This document shows positions 1 through 8,802 of a stretch of 64,000 bases of DNA, one piece after another; within the stretch, counting starts at the first letter, position 1; each line of letters starts with the position of its first letter. Below the pieces are notes generated by a model, which saw only the letters and a program-made list of their open reading frames with translations, searched no databases and had not been told where the DNA came from. Position numbers and translations under genes: made by a program. Source of the stretch: Alphaproteobacteria bacterium (GTDB lineage: Bacteria > Pseudomonadota > Alphaproteobacteria > TMED109); NCBI GenBank assembly GCA_030828505.1, contig JAURCJ010000005.1, positions 51,803-115,802 of the forward strand, written 5' to 3'.

Positions 1-1
1 G

Positions 2-1192
2 AAAAAATTAAATGGTAGTAATGTTCCAAAAAATATTGAAGATGATCTAAAAGCCCTCATCTCGGCTGGTTATTATGCAGTAGGAAAAGATAAAGTTTCC
101 ATGAAAATTGCAATTAATGCAGCAAGTCGTTCAGGCACTGATAACCCTAAGCTTTATTGGAGGGCAGGTTTAGCTTCATATAGATTAAACAAAAAAGATA
201 TAGCACTTAAACATTTTATAGAATTATCAAAAATAGAAAAAGATATATGGTTAAAATCTGCAGGATCTTATTGGGCTGCTAAAATTTATAAAGAAGCTAA
301 CGATATAATTGAAGCAAAAAAATACTTTAAAATAGCGGCTAAACAAACGAATTCATTTTATGGTCAATTAGCTATCGAATATTTAAATATTAATGAAAAT
401 ATTATGTGGACAATAAAAAAGCCAGGTGGTTTTTTTGAATTAAATATTTTAAATAATGAGCATGTTAAAAGAGCTATAGCTTTAGCGAGTACAGGCAGAT
501 ATGGCGAAGCAGATCAGGAAATTAGATTCGTTTACGGTATTTTAGGTAATGATAAAATCTATGAATTATTAGAATTGACAAATTACTTAAATTTACCAGC
601 TGTTCAACTTAGATTAGGTGATAAATTATTTCAAAAAGGTGAATTAAGTTATTTAGCTTTATATCCTTCACCACAATGGTTTAATAATCTAGAAAAAAAA
701 ATAGATGAAGTTATGCTGTGGTCTCTAATGAGAAAAGAGTCTAGTTTTTATTTAAAGGCAAAAAGTCCGAGAAGTGCTAGAGGGTTATTACAAATAATGC
801 CAAGTACAGCTAGGACAATTACCAAGAATCGTTCAATCAGAGGTGCAAATTTATGGAAATTATATGATTTAGAGTATAATATAACCATAGGACAAAATTT
901 ATTGTTAAGATTAATGGATGATGAAAATATTTCTAACTCTTTAATACCAATTTTGATGTCTTGGAATGCAGGTCCTACTAAATTTAAAAAGTGGAATGAA
1001 AAAATTAAAGTTTATTCTGATCCTTTACTATATATTGAAAGTATACCAAGCTACGAAACTAGATGGTTTGTTAAAAAGGTTTTAAAAAATATGTGGATAT
1101 ATAGAGATAAATTTCAACAAGCTAAGGTAAGTAGAAAAGCTTTAAATAATAATAAGTGGCCAAAATACGTGAACTTAAGCTCTAGTAGGTGA
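2..1192 (+). CDS. slt: Soluble lytic murein transglycosylase (5' end truncated by window)
   Basis: Frame is open upstream of the ATG at 101 to the window edge; C-terminal SLT motifs 'LMRKESSFYLKAKSPRSARGLLQIMPSTA' and 'SWNAGP'. Confidence 0.88.
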   Translation, partial: KKLNGSNVPKNIEDDLKALISAGYYAVGKDKVSMKIAINAASRSGTDNPKLYWRAGLASYRLNKKDIALKHFIELSKIEKDIWLKSAGSYWAAKIYKEANDIIEAKKYFKIAAKQTNSFYGQLAIEYLNINENIMWTIKKPGGFFELNILNNEHVKRAIALASTGRYGEADQEIRFVYGILGNDKIYELLELTNYLNLPAVQLRLGDKLFQKGELSYLALYPSPQWFNNLEKKIDEVMLWSLMRKESSFYLKAKSPRSARGLLQIMPSTARTITKNRSIRGANLWKLYDLEYNITIGQNLLLRLMDDENISNSLIPILMSWNAGPTKFKKWNEKIKVYSDPLLYIESIPSYETRWFVKKVLKNMWIYRDKFQQAKVSRKALNNNKWPKYVNLSSSR

Positions 1193-1196
1193 TGAT

Positions 1197-1739
1197 ATGT
1201 TAGGTATAGATAAAGAAAGAGTTTTTAAGCCTGTTAATATAGCGTTATTAACAGTTTCTGATACTAGGAGTCTAGCAAATGATAAATCTGGAGATACTCT
1301 TCAAGCCAGAATATTAAAAGCGGGTCATAAAGTTTATGATAGGTTTATAGTTAAAGATGATATAGCAGAAATTAAAAATATATTATTAAAACTTATTAAT
1401 AATAAAGATGTAGATACAGTAATTACTACTGGAGGAACTGGCATAACTGGTAAAGACTTAACTCCGGAAGTATTTAATGAAATTCTTGAAAAAGAAATAC
1501 CTGGTTTTGGAGAATTATTTAGATGGCTAAGTTTTAAAAAAATAGCCACTTCTACAATCCAATCAAGAGCTATGGCGGGTGTAACTAAAGGTACTTATTT
1601 GTTTTCGCTCCCAGGCTCAGTTGGTGCTTGTAAAGATGCGTGGGATGATATTTTAGTACACCAGCTAGATTATAGACATAGGCCATGTAATCTAGTGGAA
1701 CTAATGCCTAGATTAAGAGAACATGAGAAAGACGTTTAA
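1197..1739 (+). CDS. moaB: Molybdenum cofactor biosynthesis protein B
   Basis: 'TVSDTRSLANDKSGDTL', 'TTGGTGITGKDLTPE', 'SLPGSVGACKDAW' typical of MoaB/MogA. Confidence 0.9.
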   Translation: MLGIDKERVFKPVNIALLTVSDTRSLANDKSGDTLQARILKAGHKVYDRFIVKDDIAEIKNILLKLINNKDVDTVITTGGTGITGKDLTPEVFNEILEKEIPGFGELFRWLSFKKIATSTIQSRAMAGVTKGTYLFSLPGSVGACKDAWDDILVHQLDYRHRPCNLVELMPRLREHEKDV

Positions 1740-1878
1740 AGCCTTATGTACTGGTTATCTGCCAAAAATTGAGTGTTAAATAAGTTAACGTTGTCTAAAA
1801 GTGTTGTCTAAATATTTCACATGGTCTACCAATTATATAATATAATTTAATAAGTAATATTACTTTTAGGAGTAGACA

Positions 1879-2694
1879 ATGTCTGTAAGAATAGAAAAGG
1901 ATAATAATGTTTGGACTATAATTCATTCTAGGCCTGAGGTTAGAAACGCTATGGATCCCAAAAGTGCTGATGAATTGTATCAAGCATTTATTGAATTTGA
2001 AAATAATAATGACGCATCTGTGGCAGTTTTTTGGGGTGAAGGTGGTTCATTTTGTTCTGGCTGGGATTTAAAATATGCCTCATCTTTAAAAGGAGCAGAC
2101 CCTTTAAAAAATTTAAATATACCCAAAAATAGAAAAAATAATGGTAATGGAAGTGATATACCCAGAGGACCAATGGGACCAAGCAGATTAGAATTAAGCA
2201 AACCAGTAATAGCAGCTATAGCAGGCCCAGCAGTTGCAGGGGGAATGGAGTTAGCACTTTGGTGTGATTTTAGAGTTATGGAGAGATCTTCTTATTTAGG
2301 AGTTTATTGTAGAAGATGGGGAATTCCGCTAATAGATGGTGGTACTGTAAGACTTCCTAAGATAGTTGGTCAAGGTAGAGCTTTAGAAATTTCATTAACT
2401 GGAAGAAAAGTAACGGCAAATGAATGTGAAAAGATAGGGTTGTGTGAATATATAGTTGAAGATGGAAGATGTAGAATAAAAGCTGAAGAAATTGCCCATA
2501 GTATTGCTAAGTTTCCTCAAGTATGTGTAAAAGCTGATAGAAACTCCATAATAAAACAAAGTAATCTAAGCGTTAAAGAAGGTCTTGAGAATGAATGGTA
2601 TAATAGTATTGAAGTTCTTTCTAAAGAAGGTATTGAAGGAGCAGAGAGGTTTTCTAAAGGACATGGAAGACATGGGGATTTTGAAGATATTTGA
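1879..2694 (+). CDS. Enoyl-CoA hydratase/isomerase (crotonase) family protein
   Basis: 'RPEVRNAMDPKSADELYQAF', 'GGSFCSGWDLK', 'AGPAVAGGMELALWCDFRV'; SD-like 'aggag' upstream. Confidence 0.88.
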   Translation: MSVRIEKDNNVWTIIHSRPEVRNAMDPKSADELYQAFIEFENNNDASVAVFWGEGGSFCSGWDLKYASSLKGADPLKNLNIPKNRKNNGNGSDIPRGPMGPSRLELSKPVIAAIAGPAVAGGMELALWCDFRVMERSSYLGVYCRRWGIPLIDGGTVRLPKIVGQGRALEISLTGRKVTANECEKIGLCEYIVEDGRCRIKAEEIAHSIAKFPQVCVKADRNSIIKQSNLSVKEGLENEWYNSIEVLSKEGIEGAERFSKGHGRHGDFEDI

Positions 2695-2815
2695 AATACG
2701 CTTGATTCTTTTCTAATAGGCGTCTAAGAAAATCAGCCAAAATTTTCAAATTAGAGCCATCTCTACAAATCCTAGAGTAGGTGGAATTTTAAAAGAATTG
2801 TGTTAATATGTTTTT

Positions 2816-2917
2816 ATGAAAAACCTAAAAACATTAGCTCGTTTTCTATCTTATATAATTCTAGCATTAGGAGTATTTCTTATAGCTGAAGGATTAATGA
2901 AGTATTTTTTAGGCTAA
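2816..2917 (+). CDS. Putative small single-pass membrane protein (33 aa)
   Basis: ORF MKNLKTLARFLSYIILALGVFLIAEGLMKYFLG*, hydrophobic core; below the size limit of the supplied ORF track. Confidence 0.4.
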   Translation: MKNLKTLARFLSYIILALGVFLIAEGLMKYFLG

Positions 2918-2937
2918 TAATATATTAATGGAAAATT

Positions 2938-3456
2938 ATGAATAAATTAGAAGAAAATTACCTTAAAATACCTACCATTGAGACTGAAAGATTGATATTA
3001 AATTATCCTTTAATGAATGATTTTAAAAATCTTGAAGTATTTTTAAAAAGTGAAAGAAGTAAATTTTTAGGTGGACCATATAATAGTTTTAGTGCTTGGA
3101 ATGATTATATGGCAAATATTGGGCATTGGTCACTTTATGGGTATGGCTTATGGTCATTAAGAATAAAAGAGAATAATAAATATATTGGAAGAGTTGGAAT
3201 TATAAAACCGGCTATGTTTAATGAACCAGATTTGGCTTGGCACGTATTTGAAGCTCATGAAGGTCAGGGTTATGCCTATGAAGCAGCTATAGCTGTTAAA
3301 GAATATGCAATAAATAATTTTAAATTTTCTAGTCTAGCTAGTCATATAATAGAAGGTAATAAAAATTCTATATCTTTAGCAGAAAGAGTAGGGTTTAAAA
3401 TAAAAAAAGAAGAAGTTATCAATAATAAAAATTTCATTATTTACTTTCATATATAA
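2938..3456 (+). CDS. GNAT family N-acetyltransferase
   Basis: 'IETERLILNYPLMNDF', 'DLAWHVFEAHEGQGYAYEAAIAVKEYA', 'EGNKNSISLAERVGFK' typical of RimJ/RimL-like GNATs. Confidence 0.85.
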   Translation: MNKLEENYLKIPTIETERLILNYPLMNDFKNLEVFLKSERSKFLGGPYNSFSAWNDYMANIGHWSLYGYGLWSLRIKENNKYIGRVGIIKPAMFNEPDLAWHVFEAHEGQGYAYEAAIAVKEYAINNFKFSSLASHIIEGNKNSISLAERVGFKIKKEEVINNKNFIIYFHI

Positions 3457-3529
3457 AACTTTCTAAAAAAAGATAATTTATGTCATATATGATGTTTATT
3501 TAATTAGGGTAAAGATAAAATTATACCTT

Positions 3530-3688
3530 CTATTTAGAAGGATTTTTTTCTTTTTCTTTACTTAATAAATATTCTTTATGAGCTTTTTTAGAATCTTCCC
3601 CTCCATTTAATTGACTGACCATAGGTTGATCTAAAACTTTTAATAACTCAGGTTGTTTTTTTTTATTTTTTTTATCTGTAATTTTCAT
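3530..3688 (-). CDS. Putative small lysine-rich protein (52 aa)
   Basis: Reverse-strand ORF MKITDKKNKKKQPELLKVLDQPMVSQLNGGEDSKKAHKEYLLSKEKEKNPSK* with 'ggag' upstream of ATG; absent from the ORF track because of length. Confidence 0.5.
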   Translation of the reverse strand: MKITDKKNKKKQPELLKVLDQPMVSQLNGGEDSKKAHKEYLLSKEKEKNPSK

Positions 3689-3736
3689 TTTTTTCTCCGT
3701 ATTCTCTATTTTATAATATAATATATTATATTATTT

Positions 3737-4072
3737 ATGAGTAAAATATTTTTTATCGTATTTGTTTTTATATGTCTATCAAGTAATTCTTTTGCTAAAA
3801 TTGAAAAATGGGAATGTTATGCCCCTAAGAATTCAAGTAAGTTTGCAGATAAGACAGTAGTAGGTAATTATAAATTAGATACTGATAAGGTGACTGTTGA
3901 ATATTTCAGCAATGGGAATTGGAAATATTATGATTGGTGCTGTAATATCAAATTTAATAAAGAAAGAAACATATTATATTTTTCATTTCTAGGTTTTAAT
4001 CATATATTTGATTTAAATTCAAAAGATCGTTTTGTATCTAATTTTAAATACCCATGTAAAGTTATTAATTAG
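3737..4072 (+). CDS. Small secreted hypothetical protein (WxC ... C family)
   Basis: Signal peptide MSKIFFIVFVFICLSSNSFA; mature start 'KIEKWECYA', C-terminal 'YPCKVIN'. Confidence 0.65.
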   Translation: MSKIFFIVFVFICLSSNSFAKIEKWECYAPKNSSKFADKTVVGNYKLDTDKVTVEYFSNGNWKYYDWCCNIKFNKERNILYFSFLGFNHIFDLNSKDRFVSNFKYPCKVIN

Positions 4073-4091
4073 CAAAGCTTCTTATAAAATT

Positions 4092-4571
4092 TTAGTTTGT
4101 GATTGGAACAAAACCACAGGCATAAAATTTATTATTATTTTCTTTAAAAATTAATAATGGCTTACCTCTCATACTTCCAATGCTTATAAGCCCTCTATTA
4201 TTCGCAGTAGTTATTTTAGGTTTTAAACCTATAGTTGAATTAAATATTCCATTTTTATCAATAGAAAAATTTACTAAGTTTTCTATATTCCAATCAGATA
4301 ATTCAGGTTTACTCTCTATTATTGGAATGCCAAAATTTTCACAAGAGTCCCCGTCATATAAAGCAATTCTATATTTTCCCATTTCTAGATTTTTTAATTT
4401 AAACTTAAATGCTGGCAATTGAAGAAACCAACTATCAACACCTTCAGCATTACCAATATTTAACTTATCCTTTGTAAAAAATTCTACTGTAGTCCAATCA
4501 GCTATAAGTTGTATTGGATAAATATAAATAAAACATAGAAATGTTATAAAAGTCCAAATATTTGATTGCAT
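4092..4571 (-). CDS. Secreted Cu,Zn superoxide dismutase-fold-like protein lacking metal-ligand histidines
   Basis: N-terminal hydrophobic signal; 'GKYRIALYDGDSCE', 'NLVNFSIDKNGIFNSTIGLKP', 'GKPLLIFKENNNKFYACGFV' resemble SodC segments HGFHIHE.GDC, DLPNI.vd.dG, rslVvH...ACGvI; no His in the translation. Confidence 0.55.
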   Translation of the reverse strand: MQSNIWTFITFLCFIYIYPIQLIADWTTVEFFTKDKLNIGNAEGVDSWFLQLPAFKFKLKNLEMGKYRIALYDGDSCENFGIPIIESKPELSDWNIENLVNFSIDKNGIFNSTIGLKPKITTANNRGLISIGSMRGKPLLIFKENNNKFYACGFVPITN

Positions 4572-4593
4572 AATATTTTCTCCATAAAAATAC

Positions 4594-4609
4594 TACCATA
4601 ACTATGGTA
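4594..4609. promoter_or_regulatory. 16-bp inverted repeat TACCATA-ac-TATGGTA, possible operator
   Basis: Perfect 7-bp arms in the divergent intergenic region between 4571(-) and 4667(+). Confidence 0.35.
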
Positions 4610-4666
4610 AAATTTTAAAATATTTATATCACAGCGATGGATTAAATAATTATGTTATGATGAATA

Positions 4667-5023
4667 ATGAAATATTTTTTATTAGTCATAATATTATTTT
4701 TAATTGCATTCAATGCTATAGCAAAAGTGGAGGTATGGTTATGTAATAGTAAGCATGGTATTGATGTTTTTAAAATAGACATTATAGAACCACATAATAT
4801 TTCTCAAAGAATTAATAGGAGTTGGAAGAAATTTTTGACATCTGAGCAAAAAACCGAAGTAGCAGATGTTATATACGAACCTCAAAATCAATTAATAAAA
4901 ATTATTTATAATTTTGAAATAGATAAAAAAGAAATAATATTTAATTTAGAATCCAGAGAGTTAATTATAAAATATAAAGATAAAAATAAATTGAACAGTA
5001 AATGGTCGTGTGAATTAAAATAA
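4667..5023 (+). CDS. Small secreted hypothetical protein (WxC ... C family)
   Basis: Signal peptide MKYFLLVIILFLIAFNAIA; mature start 'KVEVWLCNS', C-terminal 'WSCELK'. Confidence 0.65.
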   Translation: MKYFLLVIILFLIAFNAIAKVEVWLCNSKHGIDVFKIDIIEPHNISQRINRSWKKFLTSEQKTEVADVIYEPQNQLIKIIYNFEIDKKEIIFNLESRELIIKYKDKNKLNSKWSCELK

Positions 5024-5160
5024 ATATAGTAAAATATTCTTTTTATAAAAATGAAGATTATAATTATAATAATTAATTTTTAATTGATACAATTGATTTT
5101 CAAAGAGTATGCTCTATCTTTAAAGTAAGTTTTTTTGTGCTTCTTAGGATTGGAAAATAT

Positions 5161-5607
5161 ATGTTAACTTTCAGAAGTACTCAAACTTTATTAGTTATAT
5201 TTTTTTTAATTTTTCCTAATATATTATATGCGAATACCCAGATGAAATTTGCATGTATGTCCTCTTGGTATGAACATTGTAATATGGGAATATGTGAAGA
5301 TTACGCAAATAAAAAGCCTTTTTTAAAGCAAGTAAAGATTCTAATTGATTTAAGCTCAAAGACATTAATCAGAAGAACGGATAATAATTATATTATGAAT
5401 ATTACAGAGACTCGCTTTAGGCCAAAAAAACATATTTATATTGGTTATGGAGATAATTGGTCTAATGGATATTTAGTCATCAATTTATTAAATGAAGAAG
5501 AAGGAACCACAGGCTATATGGATACACTTTTTACAAATGCAGGAGGATTTGTTAGTACAGGTTTTTGCAAGCTACAAGTAATAGATGATAGTATTATTGA
5601 AGGTTAG
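5161..5607 (+). CDS. Small secreted hypothetical protein
   Basis: ATG at 5161 (track start 5137 is an alternative); signal peptide '...LLVIFFLIFPNILYA', then 'NTQMKFACMSSW', C-terminal 'GFCKLQV'. Confidence 0.55.
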   Translation: MLTFRSTQTLLVIFFLIFPNILYANTQMKFACMSSWYEHCNMGICEDYANKKPFLKQVKILIDLSSKTLIRRTDNNYIMNITETRFRPKKHIYIGYGDNWSNGYLVINLLNEEEGTTGYMDTLFTNAGGFVSTGFCKLQVIDDSIIEG

Positions 5608-5647
5608 ATAAATTTATCTTAGTTTAACGTAAAATAATTAAAAAATA

Positions 5648-6067
5648 TTATATTTGTACGTAAAAAATTATACCTATTAAAGCCATTATAATTTGAGTAA
5701 GATAAATAAATACAGAAGAGAAATGCCAATTTCTGAATAATTTCTTTTTCTTTTTTTCTTCTATATTATCACTATCAGAAATAGAATTTATTTTAGGCAT
5801 AATTATTAACAAGTTTATTATGAAACCCAAAGCAATAATAAATGATATAATAATAGACCAGTGATCTTTAAGTATAAATGAAAATATAAATGTTATAGAC
5901 GCCAGAATACCACCAAAAATAAAATTTCTTGGAAAAATTTTTCTTAAAAAGATAGATTTATTTTTATCATCTAATATTTTATTTGATACTGGCATGACAC
6001 AAAATATAAAGAACAACATATAACTCAATAAAGAACTGTATAATATTATTAACATAGCTACTTTCAT
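5648..6067 (-). CDS. DUF4149-like membrane protein
   Basis: Four hydrophobic segments; 'FLRKIFPRNFIFGGI', 'LIIMPKINSISD', 'FRNWHFSSVFIYLTQIIMALIGI' resemble DUF4149. Confidence 0.6.
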   Translation of the reverse strand: MKVAMLIILYSSLLSYMLFFIFCVMPVSNKILDDKNKSIFLRKIFPRNFIFGGILASITFIFSFILKDHWSIIISFIIALGFIINLLIIMPKINSISDSDNIEEKKKKKLFRNWHFSSVFIYLTQIIMALIGIIFYVQI

Positions 6068-6181
6068 ATAATTATTAATTGATTAGTAAACCATATCATA
6101 ACAAGCAGATTTTTGTATCAGAATAGTTTATTATGTTAAATTATCATTACATATATATTAAATTTAATTTTAGGAGGATTT

Positions 6182-6721
6182 ATGGTTAAGCATTATGAAG
6201 TTGCGGAAGGATTGTGTGATAATATAGATGAAGAAACTCAATCTTATGTCTTTAATCAAACTATGTTAAGAATAAAAGATCCAAAAATATCATTAGATTT
6301 TTATACTCGAATTATAGGCATGAAATTATATAGAAAAATAGATTTTTCGGATATGAAATTTACATTGTACTTCTTAGCTATGTCTGGAGATGTAGATGAT
6401 AATAATGTACCTAAAGAAGACAATCAGAGAACTACATGGACATTTTCACAAAGGGCTATGTTGGAATTAACTCATAATTGGGGTTCAGAGAATGATAAAA
6501 ATTTTACATACCATAATGGTAATACAGATCCCCAAGGTTTTGGGCATATTGGGTTTTCTGTACCTGATGTTTATGCAGCATCTAATCGTTTTGAAAAACT
6601 AGGAGTAAAATTTATTAAAAAACCTGATGATGGTAAAATGAAAGGCTTAGCCTTTATAGCAGATCCAGATGGTTATTGGATTGAAATATTACAAGCGAAT
6701 ATGATAGAAAAAAATTCTTAA
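6182..6721 (+). CDS. gloA: Lactoylglutathione lyase (glyoxalase I)
   Basis: '[26 protein letters not shown]', 'LELTHNWG', '[15 protein letters not shown]', '[13 protein letters not shown]'; long SD 'aggagg'. Confidence 0.93.
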   Translation: MVKHYEVAEGLCDNIDEETQSYVFNQTMLRIKDPKISLDFYTRIIGMKLYRKIDFSDMKFTLYFLAMSGDVDDNNVPKEDNQRTTWTFSQRAMLELTHNWGSENDKNFTYHNGNTDPQGFGHIGFSVPDVYAASNRFEKLGVKFIKKPDDGKMKGLAFIADPDGYWIEILQANMIEKNS

Positions 6722-7869
6722 ATTAAGGTACTAATTTTTTTTGCAGTAAAAGCACTTAATGTCCAGCCGAGATGTCCATGGCCTGTATTATAGAAAACAT
6801 TATTATTTTTTTTACTTTGTTTTATTATAGGCATCATATTAGGTGTCATAGGCCTTAGGCCAGCCCATGGTTTTACATCTTCAGTGTTAATATTTGGAAA
6901 ATTGCTCTCTGCCCACTTTATCAAAGGCCTTACCCTATCCCACTTTATATCTGTATTGTATCCACTAAATTCTGCAGTTCCGGCTATTCTCAATCTTTCA
7001 TTACCGAGCCTTGCTGTAACTATTTTTTTTTCATCATCTAATAGACTAACCCATGGAGAATTTTCTCCAGGGTTATTAATAGTAATACTATAACCTTTTA
7101 CTGGATATATAGGTATATTATCGCCAATACTATTAGCTATTTTTTTTGAGCCTATCCCAGCACAAACTATTACTATATCTGTATTATTTAGTTCATCATT
7201 CAGATTTTTAGCATGCTTTTGAATAAAAGTTACGTTGTATTTATTCTTTAAAATAGCACTTAATTCTATACAAAACTTATGAATATCTCCTGTAAAATCG
7301 GTGGTATTATAAAAACCACCTATAATATTATTATTAGATAGAGAAGGTTCAATATCCATTATCTCATTTTTATTGACTTCCCATCTTTCTAGCCCAGCTA
7401 ATTTATATATTTTGTTGGTTTCGCGTGCAAATTTTAATTCTCTTTCATTCTGATATATATGTAATATACCTTTTTGAACCATATCGAATTTTATATTTTC
7501 TTCATCAGATATTTCTTTATATAATTTACCAGAATTCAAAGCCATTTTGCATGTTTCCAATGTATTTTCTTTATGTTCGGATATTGAATTAATAAATTTT
7601 ATAAACCATGCATATTTATTTAGGTCTGGTTTTAATGAAATAAGTAAAGGGGCATCTCTTTCAAATATCCATTTACTCGCTTGTATAATATTTTTCCAGC
7701 TATTCCATGTTTCTGCATTAGAGGCACTAATTTGGCAGCCATTGGCATAAGATGTTGCCATTGCTGGATACCTTCTTTCCTCCAATATAGTAACTTTATG
7801 ATTATTTTTTGCTAAGTAGTAGGCGGTAGTTATACCTGTTATACCACTTCCAATAATTTTTATATTCAT
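6718..7869 (-). CDS. dadA: FAD-dependent D-amino acid dehydrogenase
   Basis: '[26 protein letters not shown]', '[13 protein letters not shown]', '[12 protein letters not shown]'. Confidence 0.85.
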   Translation of the reverse strand: MNIKIIGSGITGITTAYYLAKNNHKVTILEERRYPAMATSYANGCQISASNAETWNSWKNIIQASKWIFERDAPLLISLKPDLNKYAWFIKFINSISEHKENTLETCKMALNSGKLYKEISDEENIKFDMVQKGILHIYQNERELKFARETNKIYKLAGLERWEVNKNEIMDIEPSLSNNNIIGGFYNTTDFTGDIHKFCIELSAILKNKYNVTFIQKHAKNLNDELNNTDIVIVCAGIGSKKIANSIGDNIPIYPVKGYSITINNPGENSPWVSLLDDEKKIVTARLGNERLRIAGTAEFSGYNTDIKWDRVRPLIKWAESNFPNINTEDVKPWAGLRPMTPNMMPIIKQSKKNNNVFYNTGHGHLGWTLSAFTAKKISTLI

Positions 7870-7936
7870 AAGTTAATTTTATCATAAAAATTATGAAGTT
7901 CAAAATTTTGACTATAAGGTATATTAATTATCTATG

Positions 7937-8311
7937 TTATAATTTATTATCATTTTCTTTAGCTAATAAACAATGATCAAGTTTATTGAAACGCCAATTA
8001 GCAAATACTATATATGCTAGACTGCTCAATTGCTTTATAATGGGAAGAGAAATAAATTTACTTAATATTTTCCAGTAACCTATATGATTCCATATAATAA
8101 TAAAAGCATCCAATCCAATATAGAGTTTATTATTATAAAACACGTGTAACAATTTTAAAGCGGAAGAAGTTTTAATACCTTTTTTCTTTAGCTCATTATT
8201 ACTTGAATTTATATCTTGCCAATTAAATATACCTCTGGGTGCAATTCTTTTATAGTAATTAATTTCTTTACTACATAAATTACATTTACCATCAAAAAAT
8301 ACTATGATCAT
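7937..8311 (-). CDS. DCC family (DUF393) thiol-disulfide oxidoreductase
   Basis: 'FFDGKCNLCSKEINYYKR' DGxCxxC motif. Confidence 0.8.
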   Translation of the reverse strand: MIIVFFDGKCNLCSKEINYYKRIAPRGIFNWQDINSSNNELKKKGIKTSSALKLLHVFYNNKLYIGLDAFIIIWNHIGYWKILSKFISLPIIKQLSSLAYIVFANWRFNKLDHCLLAKENDNKL

Positions 8312-8413
8312 GATATTGAGATAAGTGTTTTTACTCCTAATTCAAGTGAATTATTTAAATATATTTATAACATATTTATGGAGATCATTAATTAATTTAT
8401 ATATTATATTTTT

Positions 8414-8764
8414 ATGATCAAAGTAGTATTGATATTATTTTTTTTTATTCAGGTTAATAATGTTTTAGCTATGGCTAAAACAATAATTTGGCAATGCCAA
8501 GTAGTACAAATTAACGGAAAAATGCAAACCAACGGTAAAGTAAATAAGTATAAAATAGATGTGACAACGCCAATGGTTTGGGTAGGAGATGAAACAAGGT
8601 GGTCTAGTTTTGAAAATACTACTTTTTTATACGATAAAAATAATCATCGCTTATCTTCTTCAAATATACCTTGGATAGGCACATATTATTTAACTGAACG
8701 TAAAGTTATTTTTAATAATAGTGATGCGAATTTAGAAGTTATTTATGAATGCAAAGAACTATAG
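8414..8764 (+). CDS. Small secreted hypothetical protein (WxC ... C family)
   Basis: Signal peptide MIKVVLILFFFIQVNNVLA; 'KTIIWQCQV', C-terminal 'IYECKEL'. Confidence 0.65.
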   Translation: MIKVVLILFFFIQVNNVLAMAKTIIWQCQVVQINGKMQTNGKVNKYKIDVTTPMVWVGDETRWSSFENTTFLYDKNNHRLSSSNIPWIGTYYLTERKVIFNNSDANLEVIYECKEL

Positions 8765-8802
8765 TGTTTCTTATAATGCATAGTATGATTGAATAGGTAG
8801 CA

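Noticed and set aside
1334-1549. Reverse 71-aa ORF inside moaB, and similar shadow ORFs throughout the track
   Set aside because: Fully antisense to well-supported genes; no family motifs.
1789-1815. Short direct repeat GTTGTCTAAA upstream of the enoyl-CoA hydratase gene
   Set aside because: Only two 10-bp copies, no further structure; likely chance.
3713-3734. 22-bp perfect palindrome ATAATATAATATATTATATTAT
   Set aside because: Composed only of A/T in a very AT-rich spacer; similar AT palindromes recur (e.g. near 55875), so it is not good operator evidence alone.
4180-4422. Forward 80-aa ORF antisense to 4092-4571
   Set aside because: The reverse frame has a signal peptide and SodC-like motifs; the forward ORF is a shadow ORF.
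5606-5619. 14-bp palindrome AGATAAATTTATCT at a stop codon
   Set aside because: AT-rich with no loop or T-tail; does not make a credible terminator.
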